Virus record (IMG/VR): IMGVR_UViG_3300047322_000377
Location: 1 to 61,654 of that record
Source of the DNA: a virus
DNA: 61,654 nt
Direction: 5' to 3' (one strand)
Under the pieces are notes generated by a model, which did not search any database, was not told the origin of the DNA, and was given only the letters and a program-made list of their open reading frames with translations. Positions 39,693-48,312 of this stretch are shown piece by piece (the first letter of the stretch is position 1; each line of letters begins with the position of its first letter). Position numbers and translations under genes: made by a program.

Positions 39693-40535
39693 TTAGTCGT
39701 CGATGCCATAGCTGAAATCAGATTCATCGCAGTCGATGACCAGCTGCGCACCACCGAAGTACAGGGCGGCCGTCAGCTTCTCCCACTTCTTGTAGATCAT
39801 AAAGTTGCGGCCAATCGGCTTGCCTTCCAGCTTCGCGCTGTAGACCTCGCCGTATTCATACTTATCGGCATTCTCGCCTTTGATGCTGACGCTGATACGG
39901 TTGTCGCAATCCCACTCGCTGCGCTTGCGCTGTTCGCGGCCAAATCGGTCTGTGCGATCTTCCGGCTCTGGATCAAAGCAGATATGCAGGTGCTTCACGC
40001 TGCTGTAACTGCTCATGCTGTCGTCTTCGCGGATGCTAATACGCGGGCGTTCCCAATGGTTGTCGGCGGCACGCTCTTTGTGCGCCTCGACAAACTCGCT
40101 CAGCAAGTCAGACAGCAAGACGAACTCCGGCACGATGTCATCTTTCAGCGCCTCATCGATGGCGGCCTGCGAGCGGCGCAGCATTTCGCCGGTCACGCCC
40201 GAGGATTCCCACTGCGTTTTCAGTGCGGTGGCGACCAGGTCGTTGTAGCGGGTCAGCTCGAACAAGTCGCTGACGTTGGACGGTAGCGCGTCTTTGATGG
40301 CTTGGCTGACCAGCTTACCCATGTCGCTGTAGGAGCGGAAATTATCCTTGATGATGTCGGTGAACATGCTTTCAACATGCTTGTCGATAATCTCGCCAGG
40401 CTTGGTGCTTTCGGTGAAGCGGGTCACGCCTTCCATCAGCATTTCTTTCAGGGTTTGCGGTGGCATTGGTGGGCGCGGCGGGTTGTAAGGCAGGTTGTCA
40501 GCTGGATTGATTTCTTGGCCGTTATGAGTGGTCAT
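39693..40535 (-). CDS. hypothetical protein, 280 aa
   Basis: Leader GAGGCTTCACC precedes ATG. The N-terminal part is helical (TLKEMLMEGVTRFTESTKPG, SMFTDIIKDNFRSYSDMGKL); the C-terminal half is beta-rich with acidic patches (KHLHICFDPEPEDRTDRF). No family was recognised. It belongs to the minus-strand recombination operon. Confidence 0.65.
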   Translation of the reverse strand: MTTHNGQEINPADNLPYNPPRPPMPPQTLKEMLMEGVTRFTESTKPGEIIDKHVESMFTDIIKDNFRSYSDMGKLVSQAIKDALPSNVSDLFELTRYNDLVATALKTQWESSGVTGEMLRRSQAAIDEALKDDIVPEFVLLSDLLSEFVEAHKERAADNHWERPRISIREDDSMSSYSSVKHLHICFDPEPEDRTDRFGREQRKRSEWDCDNRISVSIKGENADKYEYGEVYSAKLEGKPIGRNFMIYKKWEKLTAALYFGGAQLVIDCDESDFSYGIDD

Positions 40536-40566
40536 GGTGAAGCCTCTGGTTTATTGAGTTGGTTGG

Positions 40567-41277
40567 TTAGGCGGTAACGGTTTCGACTGGTGCCGGCGCT
40601 TCTTCCTTCGGCATCAGCCAATCGGGCAGCGGGGTTTTAGGTGCGTCGGCTTGCATCGGCATCATCAGACCGAGAAAGCGCTGCTCCAGATCGTTGCTGG
40701 TGAATCGCGCCAGCACCGACGTATTCCGTCCGGACGACAGCAGCTCCACGCCCCAGCCGTAGCGGTGGTTCGGGATCAGCAGCTTGGCCACCGCATGCAG
40801 ACGTGCCAGGTACAAGGAATTGACGCACGGGAAGGCAGCGCCGAGTTCGCGTGTCATGTTAATCACGCGGCGGTAATCGGGGAACTTGCCGTCGACTAAT
40901 TCGATTTTGCTCATGTGCAGCGAAAGCATGGCGAACGGGTTGACCTCAGAAACTACCTGGCTGTCACCGCTGACCACGGCGCCGTGCTGGCTGATGTACA
41001 GCAGCTTGGGGACGGTCATACGGTGCTCGACGCCATTGGCCGCGCAGGCGCTGATCAAGCCCTTACTGATGTCGCCAACGATGATCGGCGCTGCCACCCA
41101 GCCGTCCGGATCGTGGATCAGGCCCAGGGTATGGCCGTCGGTGGCGACCAGAATCACGCCCTTGACCGGGTGCGGTTCGATAAACACGCCGTTCAGGTAA
41201 TACCGCACGTCGTTGACCGCGGCGAACAGGTTCATGGCGGCGAAGTATTTCGGGTTAACGCGGGCAATCGGTTGCAT
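40567..41277 (-). CDS. DNA polymerase sliding-clamp (beta)-like protein, 236 aa
   Basis: The start at 41277 has GAGG upstream. DVRYYLNGVFIEP then GVILVATDGHTLGLIHDP are the pattern of the DnaN beta-clamp fold (strand, then ATDGHRL-type loop). At 236 residues it is much shorter than bacterial DnaN (about 366), as in some phages. It may act as a processivity or recombination partner on host polymerase. Confidence 0.7.
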   Translation of the reverse strand: MQPIARVNPKYFAAMNLFAAVNDVRYYLNGVFIEPHPVKGVILVATDGHTLGLIHDPDGWVAAPIIVGDISKGLISACAANGVEHRMTVPKLLYISQHGAVVSGDSQVVSEVNPFAMLSLHMSKIELVDGKFPDYRRVINMTRELGAAFPCVNSLYLARLHAVAKLLIPNHRYGWGVELLSSGRNTSVLARFTSNDLEQRFLGLMMPMQADAPKTPLPDWLMPKEEAPAPVETVTA

Positions 41278-41325
41278 GCAGAGAGGCCTCGGCAATGGCG
41301 CCCGTAGGCGCCGGTCAGGGTTGGA

Positions 41326-42483
41326 TTAGTAAGTGATCGCGATAGCGGGAATTTGCCCGCGAATGATCGCGGTAATGATGGCCTTGGCTTCGGCCTGCGA
41401 CATGAAGCCTTCCGGCAGTCCTTCGGCTGACAGGTTGACCAGCATCAGCGCGTCAACGGCGGCCTTGTTGATCGCCCCGCAATGCGCGCGGTTGGCGGCA
41501 CGGGCTTCGTCGTCGCGGCGTTGCTGGTCAAGCGTGGCCTGCACCTGTCGATCTTTCTCGGCCTGTTCGTCGAGCACCTTCTGGCGGGCGTCGGCGGCGG
41601 CCTGATCCTGACGGCGTTGCGACTGGACGCGCTCGTCTTCAGCGCGCTGCTGCGCATCGGCCAAGGCTTGTTTGGCACGGCGCTCGTTGTCCTGGGCATC
41701 CTGCACGCGCTTAGCATCGGCGTCGCGCTTCTCTTGTTGCTCACGTTCAACCCGGGCGCGCTCGTTGGCCACGGCCAGGTCGGCGGCGTCCTTGATGCGC
41801 TTTTGTTCTTCCAACTCAGCGATCTTGCGACGATTCTCGACCAGCTCGGCCTGCTCACTTTCGTACTGTTGACGCTTGGCCAGCTGCTCGGTCAGCAGGG
41901 TGATGCCGTAGGCGCGCTTCTGTTCGGCTTCTTCCAATCGGTGGCCGAAGTCTTCAGCGGTCAGCGGCTCTTGTTCCAGGCCAAACAAGGCGCCTCGAAT
42001 CTCGTCGGCGGTCGCGTCGGCCGGTAGGGTGAAGCGCGCCACCACTTGGTCGATACCAGATTGCAGACGATCCTCTTCGGCGTCGACCTTGGCCTGCCAT
42101 TCGTTCAGGGGCTTGCGAACCTCGTCGCGCAGGGCGTCCATGTCCGTTTCGAACTGGCGCAACTCGGCCTCGATCGGCTTGGTCATTTCCTTGAGCTTTT
42201 TCAGGTACGCGCGGCCCGCGGCATCGACGGCGGTTTTCGAGCGGGAAACCGTGGCGGCCACCGAGGCAATGCGCTTGCGGCCTTTGTCGGTGCTCAGGTC
42301 CGGCACTTCATTGATCACCGCCGCCCGAGCCAGCTCGACAAACTGGCCCAGGGTGTTGTGGCCGAAGATGCTCGGCGCTTTCTCGGCGCTGAGTTCCGGC
42401 AGCTTGATCAGTTCGGTGGCCGGCGCTTCGGTGGTTGGGTTTTCAGCGGCGGCGTCCGCTGCTTTGGGCTTTCTGGCTGCCAT
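41326..42483 (-). CDS. long coiled-coil protein of the recombination operon, 385 aa
   Basis: Residues 150-330 form a long charged coiled coil (EQAELVENRRKIAELEEQKR, then ARVEREQQEKRDADAKRVQD). The N-terminal 150 residues are helical with a KAPSIFGHNTLGQFVELARA segment. It lies in the operon after the clamp-like gene and before RecT, and may be a scaffold for recombination proteins. Extended leader GAGGCATCACGAC precedes its ATG. Confidence 0.6.
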   Translation of the reverse strand: MAARKPKAADAAAENPTTEAPATELIKLPELSAEKAPSIFGHNTLGQFVELARAAVINEVPDLSTDKGRKRIASVAATVSRSKTAVDAAGRAYLKKLKEMTKPIEAELRQFETDMDALRDEVRKPLNEWQAKVDAEEDRLQSGIDQVVARFTLPADATADEIRGALFGLEQEPLTAEDFGHRLEEAEQKRAYGITLLTEQLAKRQQYESEQAELVENRRKIAELEEQKRIKDAADLAVANERARVEREQQEKRDADAKRVQDAQDNERRAKQALADAQQRAEDERVQSQRRQDQAAADARQKVLDEQAEKDRQVQATLDQQRRDDEARAANRAHCGAINKAAVDALMLVNLSAEGLPEGFMSQAEAKAIITAIIRGQIPAIAITY

Positions 42484-42510
42484 GTCGTGATGCCTCTGTG
42501 TGCGGTTGGG

Positions 42511-42780
42511 TTAAGCGTCTTTTTTCGGTTGGTTGACCTTGGACAGGAACTCGGGCGAGAACTCACGCTTCGGTTTGTCGTCGCGGCGGGTGCCAGGCTC
42601 TTCGGACTGCTCGGCCTCGTACTTGATCACGTCGCTCAACAGATAGCCGGGCTTGCCAATGATCACGCGCTTAGGGCCTTTGCCTTCGTTGAACCAGTTT
42701 TGCAGGGTGCGCGGGGTCAGGTTCCAGCGCTTGGCCAGTTCAACCTGCGTCAGCACGCGGTCTTCAGTTTCAGCGGTCAT
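42511..42780 (-). CDS. helix-turn-helix DNA-binding protein (AlpA/MerR-like), 89 aa
   Basis: ATG 42780 overlaps the 3' end of recT. TQVELAKRWNLTPRTLQNWF, then PKRVIIGKPGYLLSDVIKYE is a winged helix-turn-helix of the excisionase/AlpA type. It might regulate its own operon or act with DNA-processing proteins. Confidence 0.7.
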   Translation of the reverse strand: MTAETEDRVLTQVELAKRWNLTPRTLQNWFNEGKGPKRVIIGKPGYLLSDVIKYEAEQSEEPGTRRDDKPKREFSPEFLSKVNQPKKDA

Positions 42781-43696
42781 ACTCGGGGCACTCGTCAAGG
42801 TTAGGGGTGTCGTCGCCGAAATAGGGTTCGTCGGCGGCCTGTTGTTGGGGGTTGGCTTGCAGCACTGCGTCGGCTTGCGGCTGGGTGTTGCCGATGATCG
42901 CTTGCAAGCGTGACGGCTGGCCGGGCTTGTGCTCGACTTTCAGCGGCTCGGGTTGCTGCTCAAAATCGAAGTCCATCGCCGCGTTATCGTGCTCGATGGC
43001 GCGTAACAGGTCTTCACTGTCGGTCGGCATTTGTTTGTAGGCGCGCTTGATCACCGCCTTGATGCAGAATTGATCCTCCCATTTAGTCCAGCCTGGGCCG
43101 TTGGACGACTTCGAGGCGGCACGCACGGACGCCAGGTCGCGAGCGTTCATCACCTCGCGCTTCACTTCGCCGTTGTTCAGCTTGATGATGCAATAGGCGG
43201 CAATGATCTTGCCCGGGTCTTCGGCGCCCATGTACGGCTTGTGGACGATGCGCGGCTGATCACCGCGCTCATACTCAAACACGTCCTTGGCGCGTACCGC
43301 CACGCCATCGATCATGGCCACGTCGCCCGTGCGATAGAGGATGCTGATCAGGCCGCGCACCATCGGCATGTATTGGGCTTGCTGCTCCCACACAGCTGGC
43401 TGGCCTTTCTTGGCGACGTTGACGTTATACGACTGAATCACCGCTTCTTTGCCGTCGGGCAGCAAGCCGTCCTTGGCCGCCAACATGATCGAGCCCATCA
43501 GCGACGGCATGGTGCAGTTGAGCAGGTCCGGGTTCATGCTCACCACGGTCATGGCGGTGCGAATGAAGCGGTCGACGTCGATGCCCTTGGGCAGCTGGGC
43601 GGCGATCTGCTCGCGCTGGTTGCCGGCCAGTATCTTTTTGAAGGCATCGACCGGACGGACTGCTTTGCCTTCGGTGGTGGTTACGGTAGTGCTCAT
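42770..43696 (-). CDS. recT: RecT-like single-strand annealing protein, 308 aa
   Basis: Contains FIRTAMTVVSMNPDLLNCTM, then SIMLAAKDGLLPDGKEA, then QYMPMVRGLISILYRTGDVA and EDQFCIKAVIKRAYK-type segments, diagnostic of RecT. The C-terminal 70 residues are Q/P-rich. Partnered with the YqaJ exonuclease just upstream in transcription. It promotes annealing of processed DNA ends. Confidence 0.9.
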   Translation of the reverse strand: MSTTVTTTEGKAVRPVDAFKKILAGNQREQIAAQLPKGIDVDRFIRTAMTVVSMNPDLLNCTMPSLMGSIMLAAKDGLLPDGKEAVIQSYNVNVAKKGQPAVWEQQAQYMPMVRGLISILYRTGDVAMIDGVAVRAKDVFEYERGDQPRIVHKPYMGAEDPGKIIAAYCIIKLNNGEVKREVMNARDLASVRAASKSSNGPGWTKWEDQFCIKAVIKRAYKQMPTDSEDLLRAIEHDNAAMDFDFEQQPEPLKVEHKPGQPSRLQAIIGNTQPQADAVLQANPQQQAADEPYFGDDTPNLDECPEYDR

Positions 43697-43723
43697 GCTG
43701 AAAGCCTCGGAACGGTTAAGGGG

Positions 43724-44716
43724 TTACTGCGCCTTGGTGTAAATTCTCATCATTCGGTAACCCGAACGACCGCCCAAGCGCTGACCAATGTGCGCTGGAG
43801 TGATCAGGGTGCCGGCGCTGTCCTTGGTGGTGCCGGCGCTGATGCTGAAGCCGGGGACCAGCACCTTGGCGTTATGGCCGATGGTCAAGAGGATTTCCGC
43901 CTTGAGCGCCTTCTTTTTGTCGTCGGCGGCTTTGTAGTCCTCGCCAGCCTTTTCATGCAGGGCAATCAACTCTTTCAAGCGCGCGTTATCGCTCATGTCG
44001 ACGGTCTTGCCGTTGTCCTGGTACAGCAGCTGGGCGATGGTATCGCCGTCGGCGCTGAAGTCCGGGGCCGGTGCCTTGCCGGTGTCGACGCTGTGCCAGA
44101 ACTCGCCGACCTTGTCGATGATGGCGCGGCCAATGGCGCGATCCCGCTGGCGCATGAATGGCATAGGGGCGTTACCACCGACCAGCGGCGCGATCAACGT
44201 CCACTCCATGTCCGCCGTCTCTTGCTGGTGTTGCACCTGCAACTCAATGTGCGGCGGCGCTTCCATGATGTGATCGTCGGAAATCCAGGCACGCTTAAAT
44301 TGCAGGCCGTCGACGTTCTTCACTTCCATGATGCCCGGGCCGTTTTCACGGAAAGCGTCGCGGTAGGTTTCATCGGTGCCGGTATAGCTGTCGTCCAGGC
44401 CGATGATCTTGAAGTCGAACGAGGAGCCCATGCGCAGCTCAGGGATGCGGGCGTAGATTTTGAACGGCTCAACGCGCAGGCCGGTGTCTTCAGCGATGCC
44501 GTAAGCAATCGCCGTTTCCAGACGGTTGCCCCACTTGATGCGGTCGTTCAGTTCAAAGTCGGCTTCCAGCTGGCCGGTCTTGGTGTGGAACAGGCTGTAC
44601 GGCGTGGCGTAGGGCGAGCAGCCAAACAGGGCGGCGGCTTCGGTCGATGTGATGTCGGCGGCGCGCATGGCCAGCCATTCGGCTTCGCTGTTGAAAGTCA
44701 GGAATTCGCGTTTCAT
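43724..44716 (-). CDS. YqaJ-like viral recombinase exonuclease, 330 aa
   Basis: The start is 44716 (leader GAGGCATCC); the longer upstream frame crosses the promoter. MKREFLTFNSEAEWLAMRAA, DITSTEAAALFGCSPYATPY, then GSSFDFKII and GIMEVKNVD supply the Asp, Glu and Lys of the lambda-exo/RecE-like nuclease core. It resects double-strand ends for RecT. The C-terminal part is a charged helical region. First gene behind the promoter at 44750-44778. Confidence 0.85.
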   Translation of the reverse strand: MKREFLTFNSEAEWLAMRAADITSTEAAALFGCSPYATPYSLFHTKTGQLEADFELNDRIKWGNRLETAIAYGIAEDTGLRVEPFKIYARIPELRMGSSFDFKIIGLDDSYTGTDETYRDAFRENGPGIMEVKNVDGLQFKRAWISDDHIMEAPPHIELQVQHQQETADMEWTLIAPLVGGNAPMPFMRQRDRAIGRAIIDKVGEFWHSVDTGKAPAPDFSADGDTIAQLLYQDNGKTVDMSDNARLKELIALHEKAGEDYKAADDKKKALKAEILLTIGHNAKVLVPGFSISAGTTKDSAGTLITPAHIGQRLGGRSGYRMMRIYTKAQ

Positions 44717-44749
44717 GGATGCCTCAAAGGTGATGACTGTGGAGGCCCT

Positions 44750-44778
44750 ATAATGAATAATCCATTTCGCTTTGACAA
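44750..44778 (-). promoter_or_regulatory. promoter of the YqaJ-RecT operon
   Basis: On the minus strand TTGTCA (44778-44773), a 17-base spacer and CATTAT (44755-44750). It lies between the repressor gene's stop and the exonuclease gene, so the recombination operon can be transcribed apart from the repressor. Confidence 0.6.
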
Positions 44779-44811
44779 CAGTTATTTTCGCCAGCAGCTG
44801 GCGCTGTTTCG

Positions 44812-45387
44812 TCACATCCTCGACAGCAGTACCGGCGAGGCCCACTCCAGCACCACCGATTCAGCGGTGTACGGCCCGGACAGGTTAAAGGTGCCGACTT
44901 GGTAACCCCGGCGCACCGTGGCCAGCACCGCCGCGCCGCCTTCGATCTTGGCGTAACAGAAGCGCCCGACGGCATCGCCCGCCACCTCACTGGGGCGCAC
45001 GCAGAAAAATGACCATCCATCGAGCCAGGCATTGCCCGAGTCAGCGGTGTGCGCTTGCAAGGCAATCGCGCCTTCAGGCAGTCCATCCGGCGACGGTGTG
45101 CGTTCGGGCCTATCGAGCAATTCAACGGTGCCGTCTCCGCGCATAAAGCCCAGCATCGGTAGCCGCGTATCCCGCACGCTGGCAATGCCGGCCGCCTCGG
45201 CGACACGCGCCAACGGTACGCCGAAGATTTTCGCCAACTGGTTGGCTTCATCCAGCTGCATGCGCCGCTTGCCGGAAAAGGTCAGGGATAGTTGGGAGTG
45301 GCCCAGGCCCATGCGCGCGGCGACGGCACGCATGGAGAGTTTTTGCTGCGCCATCAAAGCCTTGAAAAAACGCTTATCGACGGTCAT
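44812..45387 (-). CDS. XRE-family CI-like repressor, 191 aa
   Basis: The start at 45387 follows GAGGCATCACCCC. Residues 1-60 are an XRE helix-turn-helix (LMAQQKLSMRAVAARMGLGH, then SQLSLTFSGKRRMQLDEANQ). Residues 70-191 resemble the S24-like C-terminal fold of phage repressors (GNAWLDGWSFFCVRPSE, then RFCYAKIEGGAAVLATVRRG), but no clear Ser-Lys self-cleavage pair was seen. Divergent from the AlpA-like gene, with a dyad between. It is the likely reader of the 17-base operators across the genome; this is inference. Confidence 0.78.
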   Translation of the reverse strand: MTVDKRFFKALMAQQKLSMRAVAARMGLGHSQLSLTFSGKRRMQLDEANQLAKIFGVPLARVAEAAGIASVRDTRLPMLGFMRGDGTVELLDRPERTPSPDGLPEGAIALQAHTADSGNAWLDGWSFFCVRPSEVAGDAVGRFCYAKIEGGAAVLATVRRGYQVGTFNLSGPYTAESVVLEWASPVLLSRM

Positions 45388-45405
45388 GGGGTGATGCCTC
45401 TGTAA

Positions 45406-45453
45406 AGTTTTAGAATCAAACCGGTTGATTCGCTGAGCTGACGGTATTACGAT
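45406..45453. promoter_or_regulatory. divergent control region: operator dyads and rightward promoter
   Basis: GAATCAA and TTGATTC (45413-45431) form an inverted repeat with a 5-base centre. The overlapping 45406-45422 matches the genome-wide operator GGTTYGATWATCRAACC in 14 of 17 bases. TTGATT (45425-45430), a 17-base spacer and TACGAT (45448-45453) make a rightward promoter whose -35 lies in the dyad. A repressor bound here would shut the AlpA/replication operon and could control its own gene. Confidence 0.65.
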
Positions 45454-45504
45454 AGCACCACAACGCGTCTCGTCGAACCAAATCGCGTCAAAAGGGGCTA
45501 TCAA

Positions 45505-45699
45505 ATGAACGAGCGGCTGTTAAAGCTGAAAGAAGTAATCGGCCTGACCGGGCTGAGCAAGTCCACGATTGACCGCAAAGAAGCGGCGAACGAGTTCCCC
45601 AAGCGGGTAAAACTGGGTTCGCGCTGGATTGCGTGGCCGGAAACAAAAATCAAGGAATGGATTCAAAAAGCTATAACAGAGGCTGGAGGGCGTGACTAA
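45505..45699 (+). CDS. AlpA-family transcriptional regulator, 64 aa
   Basis: LLKLKEVIGLTGLSKSTIDR, then EFPKRVKLGSRWIAWPETKI is the AlpA/excisionase-type helix-turn-helix. First gene of the plus-strand replication operon, divergent from the repressor, so placed like Cro. It could be an activator or a Cro-like antirepressor. Confidence 0.8.
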   Translation: MNERLLKLKEVIGLTGLSKSTIDRKEAANEFPKRVKLGSRWIAWPETKIKEWIQKAITEAGGRD

Positions 45700-46180
45700 A
45701 AAATCTAGACATCGTGAATGCAAGAACTGCGGTTCAATCTTCATGGAGTCGCGCAGAGATTCAGAATTGCAGTGGTCAAAACGGCAGTTCTGTAGCGCTA
45801 CATGCGGCAGCTCAAGAGTTGATCGAATAACCAGTATTTTTGATCGGCTTGTGCGATATCAGATCAAGAGTGATGGTTGCTGGGGTTGGTCTGGCGCGAC
45901 GGGGAGGCATGGGTACGGATCTTTGAGTTCGCGGGACAAGAAGGTTTCAAAATCACCAGAAAAGGCCCACCGAGTCAGTTATGAAAAAACCTTTGGACCA
46001 ATACCTGAAGGACTTCATGTTTTGCACCGGTGCGACAACCCGCCATGTACTAACCCTGAGCACCTTTTTCTTGGAACACCTAAAGACAACGCAGTTGATC
46101 GTACGGAGAAAGGCAGAAACAACCCAATATCGCTACTCAATCTAAGGCCAGGCGCTCCGGGAATCCGTGGTGCTAATTAA
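45692..46180 (+). CDS. HNH endonuclease with zinc finger, 162 aa
   Basis: The GTG start overlaps the AlpA-like stop by 8 bases with GGAGG close by. N-terminal zinc finger (CKNCGS, FCSATCG), then YEKTFGPIPEGLHVLHRCDN and PPCTNPEHLFLGTPKDNAVD, the HNH core. Lower GC than its neighbours and placed between AlpA and SSB genes, so probably a mobile homing-type nuclease. Confidence 0.82.
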   Translation: MTKKSRHRECKNCGSIFMESRRDSELQWSKRQFCSATCGSSRVDRITSIFDRLVRYQIKSDGCWGWSGATGRHGYGSLSSRDKKVSKSPEKAHRVSYEKTFGPIPEGLHVLHRCDNPPCTNPEHLFLGTPKDNAVDRTEKGRNNPISLLNLRPGAPGIRGAN

Positions 46181-46199
46181 TAATCAGTAGGAGAAAAAT

Positions 46200-46790
46200 A
46201 TGGCGCGTGGAGTTAACAAAGTAATATTGGTAGGAACGTGCGGACAAGATCCTGACGTCCGCTTTATGCCAAAAGGCAATGCTGTTACCAACCTGAGTCT
46301 GGCGACCAGCGAACAGTGGACCGACAAGCAAACCGGTCAGAAGGTCGAAAAGACCGAATGGCATCGGGTGTCGCTGTTCGGCAAGGTGGCCGAAATCGCT
46401 GGCGAGTACCTGCGTAAGGGTTCGCAGGTCTACATCGAAGGCAAGCTGCAAACCCGCGAGTGGGAGAAAGACGGCATCAAACGCTACACCACTGAAATCG
46501 TGGTTGACATGCAGGGCACCATGCAGTTGCTCGGCGGCAGACCTCAACAAGATGGTGAACAGCAAAGCCAGCAGCAACAAGGTCAGAACCAGCAGCGCCA
46601 ACAGAACCAGCAGCAACAGCGCTCAGGCAACAATCAGCAGAACCAACAACAGGGTAATCAGCAGCAGCGCCAGGCGCAGAACAACCAGCAGCAACAACGC
46701 TCCCAGCAAAACCAGCGCCCGGCGAATAACCAGCAACAGGCACCGCAACAGGATCAATACGACAACTTTGACGACTCGATCCCGTTCTGA
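46200..46790 (+). CDS. ssb: single-stranded DNA-binding protein, 196 aa
   Basis: OB-fold residues 1-110 ([20 protein letters not shown], then [20 protein letters not shown], then [15 protein letters not shown]) match bacterial SSB. A long Q/N-rich tail (about 115-185) leads to the acidic tip DDSIPF that docks partner proteins. The Q/N tract is longer than in most SSBs. Confidence 0.93.
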   Translation: MARGVNKVILVGTCGQDPDVRFMPKGNAVTNLSLATSEQWTDKQTGQKVEKTEWHRVSLFGKVAEIAGEYLRKGSQVYIEGKLQTREWEKDGIKRYTTEIVVDMQGTMQLLGGRPQQDGEQQSQQQQGQNQQRQQNQQQQRSGNNQQNQQQGNQQQRQAQNNQQQQRSQQNQRPANNQQQAPQQDQYDNFDDSIPF

Positions 46791-46846
46791 TTTCCGTTAT
46801 AAATAAACACGTTACAAACCAAACTTAATCTGAAATAGAGGCTTCA

Positions 46847-48040
46847 ATGAACCTGTTCAAAAATGCTTGTGTGTTCTCCGCCGAACTACCTGCCATCGAC
46901 ATGATGGTCAACCACTTGGCCGAAATCCCTTTCGAGCCGATTGGTGAAACCTTTGTGTCGCGGGCCGGCTTTATTCTGAACAGCGCCACCGCCGAACTGG
47001 TGACGCCTATCGAGGGTGGTTACTCCTTCAGCGTGCGACTGGATGAAAAGCTGTTGCCTAAGTCCGCGGTGAAGCGGGCGATCAATGACGCGATCCAGTC
47101 CTACGCCGACGACAACGAACTCGACATCGCCGACCTGGATGAAGACCTGATTGGCCTGTTGTCTGAGCAGACCATGACCAAGCTGATTGCCAACGCGCTG
47201 ATCAAAACCAGCATCGTGCATTGCTTCTACAGCGAAGCGGCGCAGTACCTGATTGTCCCGACCACCAGCAAGCCGCTGGCGCAAACGGTGATGTCGTTGC
47301 TGATCAAGGCCGTGGGCTCGGTCAAGACCTCGACCATTCACGTGTCGAACATCAAGGGCGGCCTGACCATGCGCCTGAAAAACTTCTTGGGCGTGGATGG
47401 CGAGCCGGGTGATGAAGAGGCCTTCAGCGGCTTCAAACTGGGCGCTTCCTGCCTGCTCAAGGCCAAGGCCGACAGAGCCAAGTTCGACATGGCTGACCTG
47501 ACCAGCGCCCGCGCCGGGCTGGTGGAGTCGCTGGATGGCGACATGGAAGTCGAATTGATGGAGCTGATCCACGCCGGGGTGGCCTTCAAGCTGACCCACG
47601 ACTTCAAGTTGCGCGGTATTCAGTTCCTCAACGAGTTGAGCGAAGAAGAAGAGCAGCAGCTGGAAGAAGCGGACAGCGCCTTTGCCTGGCGCCTGATCGC
47701 GGCCACGCAGTTGCTGCAAGTGGTGGCGCTGATCGAGGCCATCTGCGCGCTGTTCGAGTACAAGCGCGAAGAATTGACCGAGGCGCATATCCAGACCGCG
47801 CCAGCCGATGAGGTGCCGCCCACTGAAGGTGAAGTTGATTCGCTGTATGCCGAGGCCGTGGCCTTCGTCCGTGAAGGTGAGCGCACCAGCATCAGTGCTG
47901 TACAGCGCAAGTTCAAAGTTGGCTACAACCGCGCGGCGCGCATGATCGAGCGCATGGTTGAAGATGGCGTAATGACCCCAGGACCTGACTACGACGTTTA
48001 TCAGGAAAACGACTTGTATCGCGCCAAGGCTAAAATCTAA
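46847..48040 (+). CDS. RdgC-like protein fused to an FtsK-gamma-like domain, 397 aa
   Basis: Residues 1-320 follow RdgC: NLFKNACVFSAELP at the N-terminus, KLLPKSAVKRAINDAI, then FSGFKLGASCLLKAKADRAK and RGIQFLNEL. RdgC binds DNA as a ring dimer and limits RecA. Residues about 330-390 (LYAEAVAFVREGERTSISAV, then QRKFKVGYNRAARMIERM, then VEDGVMTP) match the winged-helix gamma domain of FtsK, which reads the polar KOPS DNA motif. A fusion of the two would give RdgC sequence preference. Transcribed just after SSB. Confidence 0.75.
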   Translation: MNLFKNACVFSAELPAIDMMVNHLAEIPFEPIGETFVSRAGFILNSATAELVTPIEGGYSFSVRLDEKLLPKSAVKRAINDAIQSYADDNELDIADLDEDLIGLLSEQTMTKLIANALIKTSIVHCFYSEAAQYLIVPTTSKPLAQTVMSLLIKAVGSVKTSTIHVSNIKGGLTMRLKNFLGVDGEPGDEEAFSGFKLGASCLLKAKADRAKFDMADLTSARAGLVESLDGDMEVELMELIHAGVAFKLTHDFKLRGIQFLNELSEEEEQQLEEADSAFAWRLIAATQLLQVVALIEAICALFEYKREELTEAHIQTAPADEVPPTEGEVDSLYAEAVAFVREGERTSISAVQRKFKVGYNRAARMIERMVEDGVMTPGPDYDVYQENDLYRAKAKI

Positions 48041-48312
48041 TGACGTACCGGGTTGACTGGAAGCTGCATTACCAGTCGCCCCGGATTCGCGGCAAGCGCT
48101 TCGCACCAAAGCGCCCCGTGAACTGGAAAGGCGGCGTCACGATGACCTACAAGAATGAAAAGGAGACGATGACCGACAGTCGTGAATGGGTGTCACCTTA
48201 TCCGCTGACACGGGATCAGGCGCTGGACGTGATGAAAGCCATGCTGCAAGACATCATTGATGACAGCGGCCAGGGCGCCATCGGTGCGGCGTTCTGGATG
48301 GAGGTAACGTGA
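48040..48312 (+). CDS. hypothetical protein, 90 aa
   Basis: The ATG overlaps the RdgC-like stop by 1 base. A basic N-terminus (YQSPRIRGKRFAPKRPVNWK) and acidic helical C-terminus (LTRDQALDVMKAMLQDIIDD). It may be two parts, as an internal ATG with GAAAAGGAG at about 48169 could give a shorter protein. Function unknown. Confidence 0.55.
   Translation: MTYRVDWKLHYQSPRIRGKRFAPKRPVNWKGGVTMTYKNEKETMTDSREWVSPYPLTRDQALDVMKAMLQDIIDDSGQGAIGAAFWMEVT

Noticed and set aside
46550-46760. CAG/CAA repeats in the SSB gene as a repeat array
   Set aside because: They encode the Q/N-rich linker of SSB and have no regular spacing like CRISPR.
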